Shown here one piece after another: positions 1 to 8,908 of a DNA stretch of 64,000 nt. The translations under genes and the position numbers were made by a program. The notes beneath the pieces were generated by a model, which was given only the letters and a program-made list of their open reading frames with translations, ran no database searches and was not told the origin of the DNA. The stretch is taken from contig NZ_JAQSLN010000003.1 of the NCBI RefSeq assembly GCF_028649655.1, positions 186,001 to 250,000 on the forward strand, written 5' to 3'. The stretch comes from Halobacteriovorax sp. GB3. GTDB taxonomy: Bacteria > Bdellovibrionota > Bacteriovoracia > Bacteriovoracales > Bacteriovoracaceae. The stretch's first letter is position 1. Every line of letters starts with the position of its first letter.

Positions 1-548
1 CGATTATGGCGCCTCGTGCTTATAAATTGATCGAGTTAAAAGAAGAGATCACAAAAGAATTCCCAAATTCAAAGGTCTCTGTTTCTACAAAGGCCGATGA
101 GGCCATCGTAAATGCAGACTTAATTATCACCTCAACCAGTGGCTTGGGGAAAAAGATCTTAGATATTAAGAGAGTTAAACCAGGTGCGATTATTTGTGAT
201 GTATCGAGGCCATTTGATATTACTGAAAATGAGGCCATGAGTCGTCCCGATGTTATGGTCGTGGCCAGTGGGGAAGTTCTCTTGCCTGGTGTGAATGAAA
301 TTAAGATTGACTTAGGTTTAGAAGGTGCCATGGTCTATGCTTGTCTTGCTGAAACGGCGCTACTTGCTTTAGAAGGTCGCTATGAGCCTTTCACGCTTTC
401 ACGTCGTATTGACTATCACAAAGTCGTAGAAATCGATCGCATGGCCAAAGATCACGGCGTAAAATTGGCCACAATCATGGGCCATAATGGTATAATTACA
501 GAAGAAGAATTTAATCTTTGTCGTAAACATGCACTAACGAAGGAATAA
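1..548 (+). CDS. Acyl-ACP-reductase-like / shikimate-dehydrogenase-like NAD(P)-binding protein (5' end outside window)
   Basis: The reading frame is open at the window edge, so the first visible ATG (base 6) is probably internal and the N-terminal half is missing. The visible 180 residues look like the Rossmann half of the long-chain acyl-ACP reductase/shikimate-dehydrogenase-like family: a KLIELKEEI helix after an Arg, then a strand giving ADLIITSTSG, then a strand giving AIICDVSRPFD, then a late segment (VYACLAETALLALEGRYEPF) matching the FACFAESMLLEFE-type helix of cyanobacterial acyl-ACP reductases. Such enzymes reduce acyl thioesters to aldehydes with NADPH. The catalytic Cys region lies upstream and cannot be checked. 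The stop is 2 bases before the DUF3419 gene, so the two are probably cotranscribed. The family call is from memory of motifs; the substrate is unknown. Confidence 0.6.
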   Translation, partial: IMAPRAYKLIELKEEITKEFPNSKVSVSTKADEAIVNADLIITSTSGLGKKILDIKRVKPGAIICDVSRPFDITENEAMSRPDVMVVASGEVLLPGVNEIKIDLGLEGAMVYACLAETALLALEGRYEPFTLSRRIDYHKVVEIDRMAKDHGVKLATIMGHNGIITEEEFNLCRKHALTKE

Positions 549-550
549 TT

Positions 551-1642
551 TTGGCGCAAAAATATTTTAATCAACTCAATTATACTCTTGGTAATGAAGA
601 TACGACTTTAGAAGTTGAAATGGTGAAAAAACTCAAGCCTAAGAGTATTTTTGCCGTTGCGGGAAGTGGATCTCGCGCCTTGCCTCTTATGCAAGAGGGT
701 GTTGAAAAACTCGTCTGCGCCGATGTTTCTTCTCATCAGCTCTATCTAACGATTCTTAGAATGGAGACAATTCGTCAATTTGATTTTCATGATTTTCTTC
801 TCTTTTGGGGTTTTCCTCCTTATGGCGGATACGATTATGGTCATAAGAGACGTGAGCTATTTTATAATTTAGAACTCGATGATCAGGCCAAAGAGTTTTT
901 CTTAGATGTCTATAAAGAACTTGGATGGCAATCGGTTCTCTATGAAGGTAAGTGGGAAAAGACTTTTAAAACGCTTGCTAAGATCAATAGGAAAATACTT
1001 GGTCGTGATTACGATAAAATCTTTCAATTCCATCACATTCAGGATCAGGCCCGCTACTTTGAAAATGATTTTCCTATGAAGAGATGGAAAACGGTCCTTT
1101 TTCTTTTAGGAAATAAGGCCATCTTTAATGCTTTACTCTACAAGGGTGATTTTATTAAAAAGAATGTTTCTCAGTCATACTTAGACTATTACACAGAAGC
1201 ATTTGATCACCTGATGAGCGAACAACTGGCAAGAAATAGCTATTTTATGCACCTTTGTTTTTATGGTGAAATTCGCCACGAAGATGGAAATCCTGTGGAG
1301 GCCAAGGAAGAGATTTTCTATGCTAATAAAAAGGCATTAGAATCTGCAAGTTTTCAAACGTATCAAGAAGACATGATTAGTTGTATTGAAAAAAGAGGGA
1401 AGTTTGATTTTCTCTCTTTAAGCGATGTTCCTAGTTATTTTAGTGGGGACCTCGAAGAGAGCTTTCTTCAGAAAATTAAAGTCGGCCTCAATCCTGGTGC
1501 TGTCATTGTTTTACGATCTTACTTAAGAGTACCTAAGTGCGATGAGACGGGGTTTGTTGATATCACTCCACAGTTTGGTCCTGAGATATTTGAAGAAAAA
1601 GTTCAAATGTATAAAGTAAAAGTTTTAAGATTTGATCCATAA
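551..1642 (+). CDS. DUF3419 family protein, BtaA-like 3-amino-3-carboxypropyltransferase fold
   Basis: This 363-residue protein begins with TTG, preceded by AGGA at 541-544. The N-terminal region has a SAM-binding-like glycine loop (SIFAVAGSGSRALPL, about residues 33-47) followed by the acidic strand VCADVSSHQLYL, the pattern seen in DUF3419/BtaA proteins. BtaA moves the aminocarboxypropyl group of SAM onto diacylglycerol in betaine-lipid synthesis. No BtaB-like methyltransferase is visible nearby, so the product may differ. The gene lies 2 bases after an acyl-ACP-reductase-like gene and ends in a strong terminator. The role is inferred from the family; the acceptor is unknown. Confidence 0.65.
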   Translation: MAQKYFNQLNYTLGNEDTTLEVEMVKKLKPKSIFAVAGSGSRALPLMQEGVEKLVCADVSSHQLYLTILRMETIRQFDFHDFLLFWGFPPYGGYDYGHKRRELFYNLELDDQAKEFFLDVYKELGWQSVLYEGKWEKTFKTLAKINRKILGRDYDKIFQFHHIQDQARYFENDFPMKRWKTVLFLLGNKAIFNALLYKGDFIKKNVSQSYLDYYTEAFDHLMSEQLARNSYFMHLCFYGEIRHEDGNPVEAKEEIFYANKKALESASFQTYQEDMISCIEKRGKFDFLSLSDVPSYFSGDLEESFLQKIKVGLNPGAVIVLRSYLRVPKCDETGFVDITPQFGPEIFEEKVQMYKVKVLRFDP

Positions 1643-1669
1643 AAAAAGGCCTCTTTCGAGGCCTTTTTT
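1642..1669. terminator. Bidirectional intrinsic terminator
   Basis: An A-run, the stem AGGCCTC / GAGGCCT with loop TTTC, and a T-run, between convergent genes ending at 1642 (+) and 1671 (-). It works on either strand. Confidence 0.85.
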
Positions 1670-1670
1670 A

Positions 1671-2027
1671 TTAATCATTCATAGAGCATTTAACGCTATT
1701 TACGAAGTATGTTCCACTTTCACCAGTAGATCTGTCATAACCATCAAGGTATGATGACTCAACTGTGATCGTGTATTTATCAAAGATATTCTGATCATAT
1801 CTTTGCTTTCCTGTTAGAACAGTTGTGTAGTAGTAATCTGTAATTCCCTGATCTACTTGGTCGATTTCTTCTTTTGTTGTAACGATTGTAAGATCTTTCA
1901 TTTCGTTACATTCATTTGTAATGGCCTCAACTAGGGCCTTGTTGTGAAGAGCTGCGTAGCTTGAGTTCTTTACTGTCGCAAATGCGCTTGTTGAAATTAA
2001 AAGGGCAAGTGTCATCATTTTTTTCAT
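1671..2027 (-). CDS. Small secreted protein of unknown function (VDQGI motif)
   Basis: A 118-residue protein with a clear Sec signal peptide (MKKMMTLALLISTSAFA) and two cysteines in the mature part (NECNEM and VKCSMND) that could form a disulfide. The centre carries QVDQGITDYYYTT, matched by RVDQGIVDLYYTI in the gene just upstream, so the two appear to be diverged paralogues. They run in the same direction 10 bases apart and are probably one operon. I do not recognise a domain. An AGGAG-like ribosome site (GGAGAACACC) precedes the ATG. Confidence 0.7.
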   Translation of the reverse strand: MKKMMTLALLISTSAFATVKNSSYAALHNKALVEAITNECNEMKDLTIVTTKEEIDQVDQGITDYYYTTVLTGKQRYDQNIFDKYTITVESSYLDGYDRSTGESGTYFVNSVKCSMND

Positions 2028-2037
2028 GGTGTTCTCC

Positions 2038-2433
2038 TTATAAGTGACAATTGTTGTTCAAGTCTTTTAGTAATGTGATTGATAATTTTTCGTGATAGTG
2101 TCTATAGTTACTGTAGTCGACATCTTCAACTTCAACCTGAATAAGGTTGAGCATTCTTCCTGTTTGGTTTTTGTGAAGAAGATCAATTGTGTAGTAGAGA
2201 TCAACAATACCTTGGTCGACTCTGTCTTTTCTAAGCTTCATATCTGTAACGATAAATTGGTTAACTTGCTGATCGCTTGCACACGAAACGAGCTTTTTCT
2301 CTAAATAAGTTTTAATGTCTCTTTGTAGTGAGCTTGGTGTTTGAACAATTATTTTTCCACGCTCGACCCCATGGCCAGCAAAGCACGAAGTTATTGTTAT
2401 TAAACTCAAAATTAGTGATTGAAAAAGTCTCAT
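2038..2433 (-). CDS. Small secreted protein, paralogue of the next gene
   Basis: A 131-residue protein with a signal peptide (MRLFQSLILSLITITSCFA), probably cut after FA. A Cys lies just before the predicted site (TSCFAG), so a lipoprotein form is possible but the lipobox is poor. It shares the VDQGI.D.YYT motif and overall length with the downstream secreted protein. Two further cysteines (VSCAS, NNCHL) may pair. First gene of a two-gene minus-strand unit. Function unknown. Confidence 0.65.
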   Translation of the reverse strand: MRLFQSLILSLITITSCFAGHGVERGKIIVQTPSSLQRDIKTYLEKKLVSCASDQQVNQFIVTDMKLRKDRVDQGIVDLYYTIDLLHKNQTGRMLNLIQVEVEDVDYSNYRHYHEKLSITLLKDLNNNCHL

Positions 2434-2528
2434 AAAGCTCCCTAAATAATTAATGAAGCCAATCTAGCTGGCCGATAAGGGGTTGTGAAATCTTTTATAA
2501 GGCGACAATCTCACTGTGGGAGACTTAA

Positions 2529-3353
2529 ATGAGCTTTGGTCAGGAATTGATAAAAATTAGAACGTCACTTGGTTATGATCAGGCAAAAAGTTTTTTTCTC
2601 TATTTACAAACCAGAGGGCTCGAGTGCAATTATCAATACTATGTGAAGATTGAAAAGAATCAGGCGCAACCATCGATTGGTATTGTGAATCAGATGGCCT
2701 ATGGGCTTTGCAAAGCACGTGGTGAGCAGTTGATTCTTGCTTACTGTCAAAATCAGTTTGAAGGGTTTTCTTATCTTTTTGATGGAAAAGTTTCTAAGAA
2801 ACAGCGCAAAAATAAGTTAGATATTGATTCTTCAAGTCAAAATCAAACCCTAACAAAAAAAAATAATAGCGGTCAAAAAGAATTATCTCTAGGTCAAATT
2901 CAGCTTCTTGGAGAGAAGAAGGAAAACTACTTCCTTTTTCTCCTTCTCACGCTTTCGCGCGATGAGGTGAGCCTTAGTGATATTTCTCTTTATAAAGATC
3001 TCTATCGATCAATTTCAGCGCTTATAGATGGAGCAATTGTCGTTGTTGAAGATGAGGCAATTCGTCCTGTATCGAGTGAATTTCGCTTTCCAAAATCCTA
3101 TAATAAGAATATCGATTCGATTTATAAGAGTTTTGATCTTTGGGACACTGAGTTTTCAGCTCAGTTTGAATTTGATCAGCTCATTAATAAAATGATGATA
3201 AGACGTATTTCTCCTCGCTATTTAAATGTTATTGAAAAGCAAATTGATTCACTCTCAGATCTTGTTCGCTTGAGTGATGAATCTGATCCTTGCTACAATA
3301 ATGACGTTATCCATCTCAATATTAGGCTTTCAAAGGGCAAGTTGCCTGGCTAA
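2529..3353 (+). CDS. Helix-turn-helix-type putative regulator
   Basis: A 274-residue soluble protein without a signal peptide. Residues about 3-70 (FGQELIKIRTSLGYDQAKSF to the QPSIGIVNQMAYGL helix) resemble an XRE-type helix-turn-helix with a YYVKIEKNQAQPS turn, as in regulators of Bdellovibrio-like bacteria. A polar, Asn/Lys/Gln-rich linker (about 95-125) separates this from a C-terminal domain of about 150 residues that I do not recognise; its layout (LTLSRDEVSLSD..., then HLNIRLSKGKL at the end) loosely recalls TIGR02147 proteins. It is divergent from the secreted pair at 1671-2433 and could regulate it. Confidence 0.55.
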   Translation: MSFGQELIKIRTSLGYDQAKSFFLYLQTRGLECNYQYYVKIEKNQAQPSIGIVNQMAYGLCKARGEQLILAYCQNQFEGFSYLFDGKVSKKQRKNKLDIDSSSQNQTLTKKNNSGQKELSLGQIQLLGEKKENYFLFLLLTLSRDEVSLSDISLYKDLYRSISALIDGAIVVVEDEAIRPVSSEFRFPKSYNKNIDSIYKSFDLWDTEFSAQFEFDQLINKMMIRRISPRYLNVIEKQIDSLSDLVRLSDESDPCYNNDVIHLNIRLSKGKLPG

Positions 3354-3424
3354 GGTCTCTTCCCTGAATTCTGGACATTTGGTCTTTAAATGGTGAAAAT
3401 AGTCTTCAAAATAAGGAGATTATC

Positions 3425-4126
3425 ATGTTCATTCGCTCACTTTTATCAATCTTCCTCATTCTTACTGCTGTCCAGACGAAGGCGCAAATTAGAGCTGTTT
3501 CTTTGGACTTTTTTAAAACGAGTCAAATTCTTGATGATCAGATGGCCTTTTACGTGAAGCTTAGTCCTTCTGATAAAGCAGACGTTATCTTTGTCGAGGA
3601 TGATCTCATCGTCGGATCTTTTCCAAAGACTTCCCAGGAGCGTTTTCTCTCTTTTCGCTCACGCTTTGTTATCAAGGGTGATCTTTCAAAGATAGATGAA
3701 AGTTTTCACTTAAAAAGCGCTACTTATAATCGCCTTAATCGCAAGACGAAATTTCAAAAAGGTAAGGACAATATCTTTTGGGCCAAAAGAAAGTCTTTTC
3801 CTTATTCTATAAGTTTTAAGATGAGCTCTTATGCGAGCTTTGCTTCCTCTTCAAATTCTCACTACCATGCTTTCATGGCCAATAGTGGAATTGATATGGC
3901 GCCAGACTATGTTCTCACACAAGTTATGACTCAGTACAATCGCTTTATAAGTGGAACGCTCTATAGTTTCGGACTCTATCAGCTAGAAGATCATGACGTA
4001 TTAGTAGAGGTCCTTGGGTGGAGTGGCCTAACAAGTGGTGTTCCCGACTTTATTCAACGCAAGATGCGTGATGAATACTCTGAGAAAATGAACCATTTCA
4101 AAAAATCTCTTAGTGGACTTTTATAA
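3425..4126 (+). CDS. Secreted protein of unknown function
   Basis: A 233-residue protein with a signal peptide ending TAVQTKAQ (cleavage likely after residue 20). The mature part is rich in Ser, Phe and Lys, with aromatic-alternating strands (SYASFASSSNSHYHAFM) that suggest a beta-rich fold. No Cys in the mature part. AAGGAG precedes the ATG with good spacing. It follows the regulator by 71 bases on the same strand. I do not recognise a family. Confidence 0.6.
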   Translation: MFIRSLLSIFLILTAVQTKAQIRAVSLDFFKTSQILDDQMAFYVKLSPSDKADVIFVEDDLIVGSFPKTSQERFLSFRSRFVIKGDLSKIDESFHLKSATYNRLNRKTKFQKGKDNIFWAKRKSFPYSISFKMSSYASFASSSNSHYHAFMANSGIDMAPDYVLTQVMTQYNRFISGTLYSFGLYQLEDHDVLVEVLGWSGLTSGVPDFIQRKMRDEYSEKMNHFKKSLSGLL

Positions 4127-4145
4127 TAATTTTCGAGAGGGAGAG

Positions 4146-4505
4146 TTATCTCCCTCGACACTCCCTAACGGCTAGATCAGCACTATAATCATTTCTATTT
4201 TCTTTTAAATTGATGACACAATCTATTTTTTGCATGAGAGATCTCGCTCTTTTGCAAATTGCTATGGCATGTTTGCTATCTAGTTCAAGGTCGTGGGCCT
4301 TACTTAAAAAGCGATAGCACATTGCTGGCGTTGGAGAACTGCCATGACAAAGTTCTATGGTGTCACTTGAACTTAGTTCAAGTTCAAATCGAGCAATGTA
4401 GAAACAGTTGTTTTCATGGGACTGTTGGAATTGATCATCGCCAATCGTTAAATTTGCTAGAGTTGAGCTAGAGATCATGAGTAATAGAGTCATTACTTTT
4501 AGCAT
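4146..4505 (-). CDS. Small secreted cysteine-rich protein
   Basis: A 119-residue protein with a signal peptide (MLKVMTLLLMISSSTLA). The mature part has six or more cysteines (NNCFYI, ELCHGS, AMCYRF, AICKRA, IDCVIN, RECRGR), spaced as if for disulfides in the periplasm or outside the cell. Mostly helical by composition. Convergent with the secreted protein ending at 4126. No family recognised. Confidence 0.6.
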   Translation of the reverse strand: MLKVMTLLLMISSSTLANLTIGDDQFQQSHENNCFYIARFELELSSSDTIELCHGSSPTPAMCYRFLSKAHDLELDSKHAIAICKRARSLMQKIDCVINLKENRNDYSADLAVRECRGR

Positions 4506-4582
4506 TATGTCCTCATTTTTGTTTTTTATTTATTGTCTTACCTTTTTTATGAGGATCTTTTCAAGGAGTAGGTTTTTTTTAC

Positions 4583-4610
4583 AAAAAAAAGCCCCTCGAA
4601 TAAGAGGGGC
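4583..4610 (-). terminator. Intrinsic terminator of nrdBA
   Basis: Read on the minus strand: stem GCCCCTC / GAGGGGC (4591-4597 with 4604-4610), then a run of eight T. It lies 28 bases after the nrdA stop. Confidence 0.85.
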
Positions 4611-4638
4611 CTTTTGATTGATTCATTTTGATGGAGGA

Positions 4639-7005
4639 CTATGCTCCGCACATCTCGCAATCCTCTGGATTGTCGATTGAGCAAACCATGGCCGCTTCAT
4701 TTTGTTGTTTTGCTGATTCGCTCGTTGATTTCTTATCAACAGTGAATTGAACAGCGTTAACTGCAGCACGTGATCTTAGGTAGTACATACCTGTTTTAAG
4801 ACCTGATTTCCATGCATAAAAGTGCATAGAAGAGAGCTTTCCAAAGTTAGGATCTTGCATGTGAACGTTCAGAGATTGACCTTGGTCAATGAATGGTGCA
4901 CGTCCGGCCGACATATTGATAACGGCCTTTTGCTTAATTTCCCAAACCGTTTTATAGAGCTCTTTGATCTCTTCAGGAATTTTTGCAATGTTTTGGACAG
5001 AACCATTGTTTGCAATAATCTCCATTCTTAGCTCTTCATTCCAAAGACCAGCTTCGATAAGGTCATTTACTAGGTATTTATTAACAACAGCAAATTCACC
5101 TGAAAGAACACGTCTTACATAGATATTTGAAGTAATTGGCTCGAAACACTCGTTATTTCCAAGAATTTGTGACGTCGATGCCGTTGGCATTGGCGCAACA
5201 AGAAGAGAGTTTCTAACACCACTTTCTTTAATTTGAGCTCTAAGAGTTTCCCAGTCCCAACGTCCGCTTGATGGCTTCACTCCCCACATGTCAAATTGGA
5301 ATTGACCTTGAGAAATTGGTGAACCTTCATAAGTCTGGTATGGACCATCTTGAACTGCTAAATCTTTTGATGCACTACAAGCTGCAAAGTAGATCGTTTC
5401 GAAAATCTCATTGTTAAGCTTTAGGGCCTCATCCGACTCAAATGGAAGTCTCATAAGGAAGAATGTATCTGCTAGACCTTGTACACCAAGACCAATTGGT
5501 CTATGTCTCATGTTTGAGTTCTTCGCTTCAACTACTGGGTAGTAGTTGATGTCGATGATTCTGTTAAGGTTAGCTGTCATGCGATAAACAGTCTTGTAAA
5601 GTTCATCGTGATCATACGTCGCTTTACCATCTTCGACTTTAACAAATTTGTTAAGTGCAACTGAGGCAAGGTTACATACGGCAACTTCATCTGGTGAAGT
5701 GTATTCCATAATCTCTGTACAAAGGTTTGAAGACTTAATTGTCCCAAGGTTTTTCTGGTTCGATTTCTCGTTAACAGAATCTTTGTAAAGCATATAAGGA
5801 GAACCCGTTTCAATTTGTGATTCAAGAACTTGAAACCATAGGTCTTGAGCACGGATTACTTTTTTACCTTTTCCTTCTTTTTCATAGCGAGTGTAAAGAG
5901 CTTCAAACTCGGCTCCATAAGTGTCAGCAAGACCTGGACACTCGTGTGGACACATGAGAGTCCAGTGCTCATCAGCTTCAACACGCTTCATGAAAAGATC
6001 CGGAATCCAAAGAGCGTAGAAAAGATCACGAGCACGAGTTTCTTCGGCCCCTGTGTTCTTTTTCATCTCTAAGAAATCAGAAACGTCAGCATGCCATGGC
6101 TCAAGATAGATCGCAAAAGAACCTTTACGCTTTCCACCACCTTGATCAACATAGCGGGCCGTATCGTTGAAAACTTTAAGCATTGGTACGATACCGTTTG
6201 AAGTACCGTTTGTTCCTTTAATAAAAGAACCTTTCGCACGGATATTGTGGATTGAAAGACCAATACCACCAGCTGATTGTGAAATCAGGGCCGTTTGCTT
6301 TAGTGTATCGTAGATACCTTCAATAGAGTCGTCTTTTGTTGTCAAAAGAAAACAGCTTGAAAGTTGCGCCTTATTTGTCCCAGAGTTAAAAAGAGTCGGA
6401 GTTGCGTGAGTGAAGAATTTCTCACTCATTCCATTGTATGTTTCAATGGCCGCTTCAAGGTTGTTCATGTGGATTCCCACAGAAACTCTCATGAGCATTT
6501 GTCCTGGTCTTTCAACAATTTTACCATCCATTTTTAGGAGGTATGACTTTTCAAGTGTTTTGAAACCAAAGTAGTCGTAGTTGAAATCTCTTTTATCGTC
6601 TACGTGCTTATCAAGAAGTTCAGCGTTGGCCATAACAACTTCGTAAAGCTCTTTAGAAACGAGGGGAGAGTGCTCTCCTGTTTTCTCGTTAACGTAGTTG
6701 TACATAGACTTGATGTTTTCAGAAAAACATCCCTTAGTTTCTTTATGTAGGTTTGATACGGCAATACGTCCAGCTAGTTTTGAGTAGTCTGGGTGTTTTG
6801 TCGATAGATAAGCAGCCGTTTCACCTGCTAGCTTATCAAGTTCTTGAGTTGTAATACCATCGTAGATACCTTCAACAACTTTTTGTGTAATAAGTGTTGG
6901 ATCAACGAAGTTTCTATCGAGGTCAAAACATAGACCTTCGATTCTGTCAGTGATTTTATCAAATTTGATTGGCTCTCTTTCACCACTTCTCGTTAAAACA
7001 TACAT
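4639..7005 (-). CDS. nrdA: Ribonucleoside-diphosphate reductase, class Ia large subunit
   Basis: Reduces ribonucleoside diphosphates to deoxy forms. The 788 residues begin with an ATP-cone (about 1-90) and carry the expected catalytic set: Cys218 (SSCFLL), Asn427-x-Cys429-x-Glu431 (NLCTE) and Cys444 (VAVCNLA). Numbering and motifs are nearly those of eukaryotic RNR1. The C-terminal redox tail ends in CEMCGA, again as in eukaryotic large subunits. The gene starts 3 bases after nrdB, so the order is nrdB-nrdA, the reverse of Escherichia coli. It ends in a strong terminator. The presence of an ATP-cone implies dATP feedback control. Confidence 0.97.
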   Translation of the reverse strand: MYVLTRSGEREPIKFDKITDRIEGLCFDLDRNFVDPTLITQKVVEGIYDGITTQELDKLAGETAAYLSTKHPDYSKLAGRIAVSNLHKETKGCFSENIKSMYNYVNEKTGEHSPLVSKELYEVVMANAELLDKHVDDKRDFNYDYFGFKTLEKSYLLKMDGKIVERPGQMLMRVSVGIHMNNLEAAIETYNGMSEKFFTHATPTLFNSGTNKAQLSSCFLLTTKDDSIEGIYDTLKQTALISQSAGGIGLSIHNIRAKGSFIKGTNGTSNGIVPMLKVFNDTARYVDQGGGKRKGSFAIYLEPWHADVSDFLEMKKNTGAEETRARDLFYALWIPDLFMKRVEADEHWTLMCPHECPGLADTYGAEFEALYTRYEKEGKGKKVIRAQDLWFQVLESQIETGSPYMLYKDSVNEKSNQKNLGTIKSSNLCTEIMEYTSPDEVAVCNLASVALNKFVKVEDGKATYDHDELYKTVYRMTANLNRIIDINYYPVVEAKNSNMRHRPIGLGVQGLADTFFLMRLPFESDEALKLNNEIFETIYFAACSASKDLAVQDGPYQTYEGSPISQGQFQFDMWGVKPSSGRWDWETLRAQIKESGVRNSLLVAPMPTASTSQILGNNECFEPITSNIYVRRVLSGEFAVVNKYLVNDLIEAGLWNEELRMEIIANNGSVQNIAKIPEEIKELYKTVWEIKQKAVINMSAGRAPFIDQGQSLNVHMQDPNFGKLSSMHFYAWKSGLKTGMYYLRSRAAVNAVQFTVDKKSTSESAKQQNEAAMVCSIDNPEDCEMCGA

Positions 7006-7008
7006 ATT

Positions 7009-7977
7009 CTAGAACTCCGCATCTAATGTAAAAGTTTGACTTTGTTTTTCACCAAGAACACCTGGTCTTTGGTATTCAGAAACTCTCTTTTCAAAGAAGT
7101 TTGTCTTTCCTTCTAAAGAGATAAGTTCCATCCAATCAAATGGGTTCTCTGTACCAAATTCTTTTTCGCAACCAAGTTGAACTAGCCAGTAGTCACAAAC
7201 AAATTCGATATATTTAGTCATCATATCTGAGTTCATACCAATAAGAGATACAGGTAGGGCCTCAGTGATAAATTCTTTTTCAATCTCAACAGCTTCAGTA
7301 AGAATCTGTCTGATTGTTTCTTTGCTCGCTTGCTCTTCTTCAGAAAGAAGAGAGTGAATAAGACAAGCAAATTCACAGTGAAGACCTTCATCACGAGAGA
7401 TGAACTCGTTAGAAGTACAAAGACCTGGCATGAGACCACGTTTTTTGAGCCAGTAGATTGAGCAGAATGATCCAGAAAAGAAGATTCCTTCTACCGCCGC
7501 AAAACCAACTAGTCTTTCAGCAAATTTACTGTCTGAACCAATCCATTTCATGGCCCATTTTGCTTTCTTAGATACGCAGTCAAAGTGCTCAACAGCATGG
7601 AAGAGCTTATCTTTTGTCGCACCATCTTTTACATATGTATCAATAAGTAGTGAGTACATTTCAGAGTGGATATTTTCCATAGCGATTTGGAAACCGTAGA
7701 AGCATCTTGCTTCAGGGATTTGAACATCGTTATAGAATCTCTGGGCCAAGTTTTCGTTAACAATTCCATCACTGGCCGCAAAGAAAGCGAGAACGTGACT
7801 AATGAAATGTCTTTCGTTGTCGTTGAGTTTTTCCCAATCTGTTAAATCTGGAGCGAGATCAATTTCCTCGGCCGTCCAAAATACTGCCATATGCTTTTTA
7901 TACATATCCCAGATCTGGTGATATTGAATTGGAAAAATAACAAAGCGATCTTCGTTGGGAGCTAAAATAGGATCCAC
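7009..7977 (-). CDS. nrdB: Ribonucleoside-diphosphate reductase, class Ia small subunit
   Basis: Carries the diiron-tyrosyl radical cofactor for NrdA. In 322 residues it has the ligands Asp70, Glu101 and His104 and the radical Tyr108 in ENIHSEMY, plus later VEG and EGLHCEF ligands, matching mouse R2 in spacing. The C-terminus FTLDAEF is the peptide that docks on the large subunit and is nearly the eukaryotic FTLDADF. First gene of the nrdBA operon. A good ribosome site (GGAGGC) precedes ATG. The upstream 534 bases hold NrdR-box-like palindromes, so NrdR repression is plausible. Confidence 0.96.
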   Translation of the reverse strand: MDPILAPNEDRFVIFPIQYHQIWDMYKKHMAVFWTAEEIDLAPDLTDWEKLNDNERHFISHVLAFFAASDGIVNENLAQRFYNDVQIPEARCFYGFQIAMENIHSEMYSLLIDTYVKDGATKDKLFHAVEHFDCVSKKAKWAMKWIGSDSKFAERLVGFAAVEGIFFSGSFCSIYWLKKRGLMPGLCTSNEFISRDEGLHCEFACLIHSLLSEEEQASKETIRQILTEAVEIEKEFITEALPVSLIGMNSDMMTKYIEFVCDYWLVQLGCEKEFGTENPFDWMELISLEGKTNFFEKRVSEYQRPGVLGEKQSQTFTLDAEF

Positions 7978-7990
7978 AGTGCCTCCTTAC

Positions 7991-8091
7991 GTGTGTGTCT
8001 CAAAAGTGGGTTTTAACCTAAATTTCTTTTTATTTTTGTGTGTGTTTATTTGTTAAAAAAAGGGAAGTTTTTGAATCATTCTTGTGTGTGT
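7991..8091. repeat. Three regularly spaced GT tracts upstream of nrdB
   Basis: GTGTGTGT-type tracts begin at about 7991, 8037 and 8083, i.e. every 46-47 bases. Read toward nrdB they are ACACACAC tracts. The bases between them are not repeated. Confidence 0.6.
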
Positions 8092-8178
8092 GAGGCAAAA
8101 AATTCCTTCTGTTTTTCAATAATTAAAGAGTAGCACTAGATTACAATTTTTCAAGAGTCTTGTTGAGAGAAAAAATAA

Positions 8179-8208
8179 AAGGTCTGAAACTTTATTTTTG
8201 AAGACCTT
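8179..8208. other. Hairpin AAGGTCT/AGACCTT
   Basis: Inverted repeat AAGGTCT (8179-8185) and AGACCTT (8202-8208), with a 16-base A+T-rich loop. No T-run follows, so it is more likely part of a structured leader than a terminator. Confidence 0.4.
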
Positions 8209-8222
8209 GAAATTAGGACTTT

Positions 8223-8265
8223 ACAAGCTCTAAACCCCTTTGCCAAAGGCGTTTAGGGGTCTTGT
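8223..8265. other. Long imperfect hairpin in nrdB leader region
   Basis: Nested pairs: ACAAG (8223-8227) with CTTGT (8261-8265); CTAAAC (8230-8235) with GTTTAG (8251-8256); CCTTT (8237-8241) with AAAGG (8245-8249), loop GCC. There is no immediate T-run on either strand; a T5 lies at 8271-8275 on the plus strand. It could be a leader structure of nrdBA or part of a small RNA. Confidence 0.45.
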
Positions 8266-8367
8266 CAACGTTTTTCAAATGGTCGAAAAAACATTTTATT
8301 TGTAAGCTAATTTTAGAAAAAAATTCATTGTTTTTGCTATTCGCTCCGCGTCTTTTGCAGTGTGTTT

Positions 8368-8383
8368 ACACAAGATATAGGGC
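8368..8383. promoter_or_regulatory. Possible second, degenerate NrdR box
   Basis: ACACAAGATATAGGGC matches the NrdR consensus (ACACTATATATAGTGT-like) at most left-half and centre positions but poorly on the right. NrdR sites usually come in pairs; the centre-to-centre distance to the better site at 8402-8417 is 34, slightly more than the usual 31-32. Confidence 0.35.
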
Positions 8384-8401
8384 CATGACATGTAGCGTGA
8401 G

Positions 8402-8417
8402 CCACTATATCTAGTGG
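8402..8417. promoter_or_regulatory. NrdR-box-like palindrome
   Basis: CCACTATATCTAGTGG, extended to a GCCACTA/TAGTGGC inverted repeat, closely resembles the NrdR operator. NrdR is the ATP/dATP-sensing repressor of ribonucleotide reductase genes. The site is about 425 bases upstream of nrdB and 95 bases upstream of the divergent receiver gene, so which promoter it controls is unclear. Confidence 0.5.
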
Positions 8418-8511
8418 CTAAAGACAATATTAAGACTAAACTGACATAAATCATTAATAAAAAGGCGAAAAAATCCGTAAAGATAAGCAGGCCCAAATTG
8501 AGGAGTAACCA

Positions 8512-8907
8512 ATGGCGCAATTGGATTTAATAATTGTTGATGATGATAAGTTTATGGGGAAGGTTTTTTCCTCAATGCTCAGTGGATATGAAATAAATTA
8601 TGAATTCTATTCAGACTCTACTGAGGCCCTCAGTGCTATTTTGGAGCATCGTCCAAAGTGCGTTCTACTCGATTACAATATGCCGGGAATGAACGGGCAG
8701 GATTTAATAGTAAAATTGAGTGAAAATCATATTTTCCAGCATTCAAGTATTTTTCTCATTACAGCAGATGCTTTGAGTGAAATGGATAAAATGCGAATGA
8801 TGACCCTGGGTTTTGAAAAGCTCATTGATAAGAATGTTCTTAAGAAAGAAACTTTCTTAGAGGCCATAAGCGATGTTCTCGGAGAGATTAAAAAGCTTGT
8901 GGCCTAA
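8512..8907 (+). CDS. Single-domain response regulator (CheY-like receiver)
   Basis: A 131-residue stand-alone receiver domain. The acidic pocket is VDDD (Asp10-12), the phospho-acceptor is Asp54 in LLDYNMPG, the switch Thr is 84 (LITAD) and the conserved Lys is 103 (FEKLIDK). No output domain, so it acts by protein-protein contact, e.g. in chemotaxis or a phosphorelay. No kinase is adjacent. GAGGAG precedes ATG. It is convergent with, and separated by one base from, the recombinase gene. Confidence 0.92.
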   Translation: MAQLDLIIVDDDKFMGKVFSSMLSGYEINYEFYSDSTEALSAILEHRPKCVLLDYNMPGMNGQDLIVKLSENHIFQHSSIFLITADALSEMDKMRMMTLGFEKLIDKNVLKKETFLEAISDVLGEIKKLVA

Positions 8908-8908
8908 G

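Larger units (their letters stand above)
7978..8511. other. 534-base gene-free region between nrdB and the receiver gene
   Basis: No convincing gene on either strand. It holds three GT tracts (near 7991, 8037, 8083), two hairpins (8179-8208, 8223-8265), and two NrdR-box-like sequences (8368-8383, 8402-8417). A short minus-strand frame here (8296-8520) starts at TTG without a ribosome site and is not accepted. If the NrdR-like sites mark the nrdB promoter, the nrdBA transcript has a leader of roughly 400 bases. Confidence 0.6.

Noticed and set aside
8296-8520. Minus-strand frame of 74 residues, hydrophobic, upstream of nrdB
   Set aside because: Starts at TTG inside the receiver gene, no ribosome site, overlaps the NrdR-like sites and hairpins nowhere in a coding pattern.
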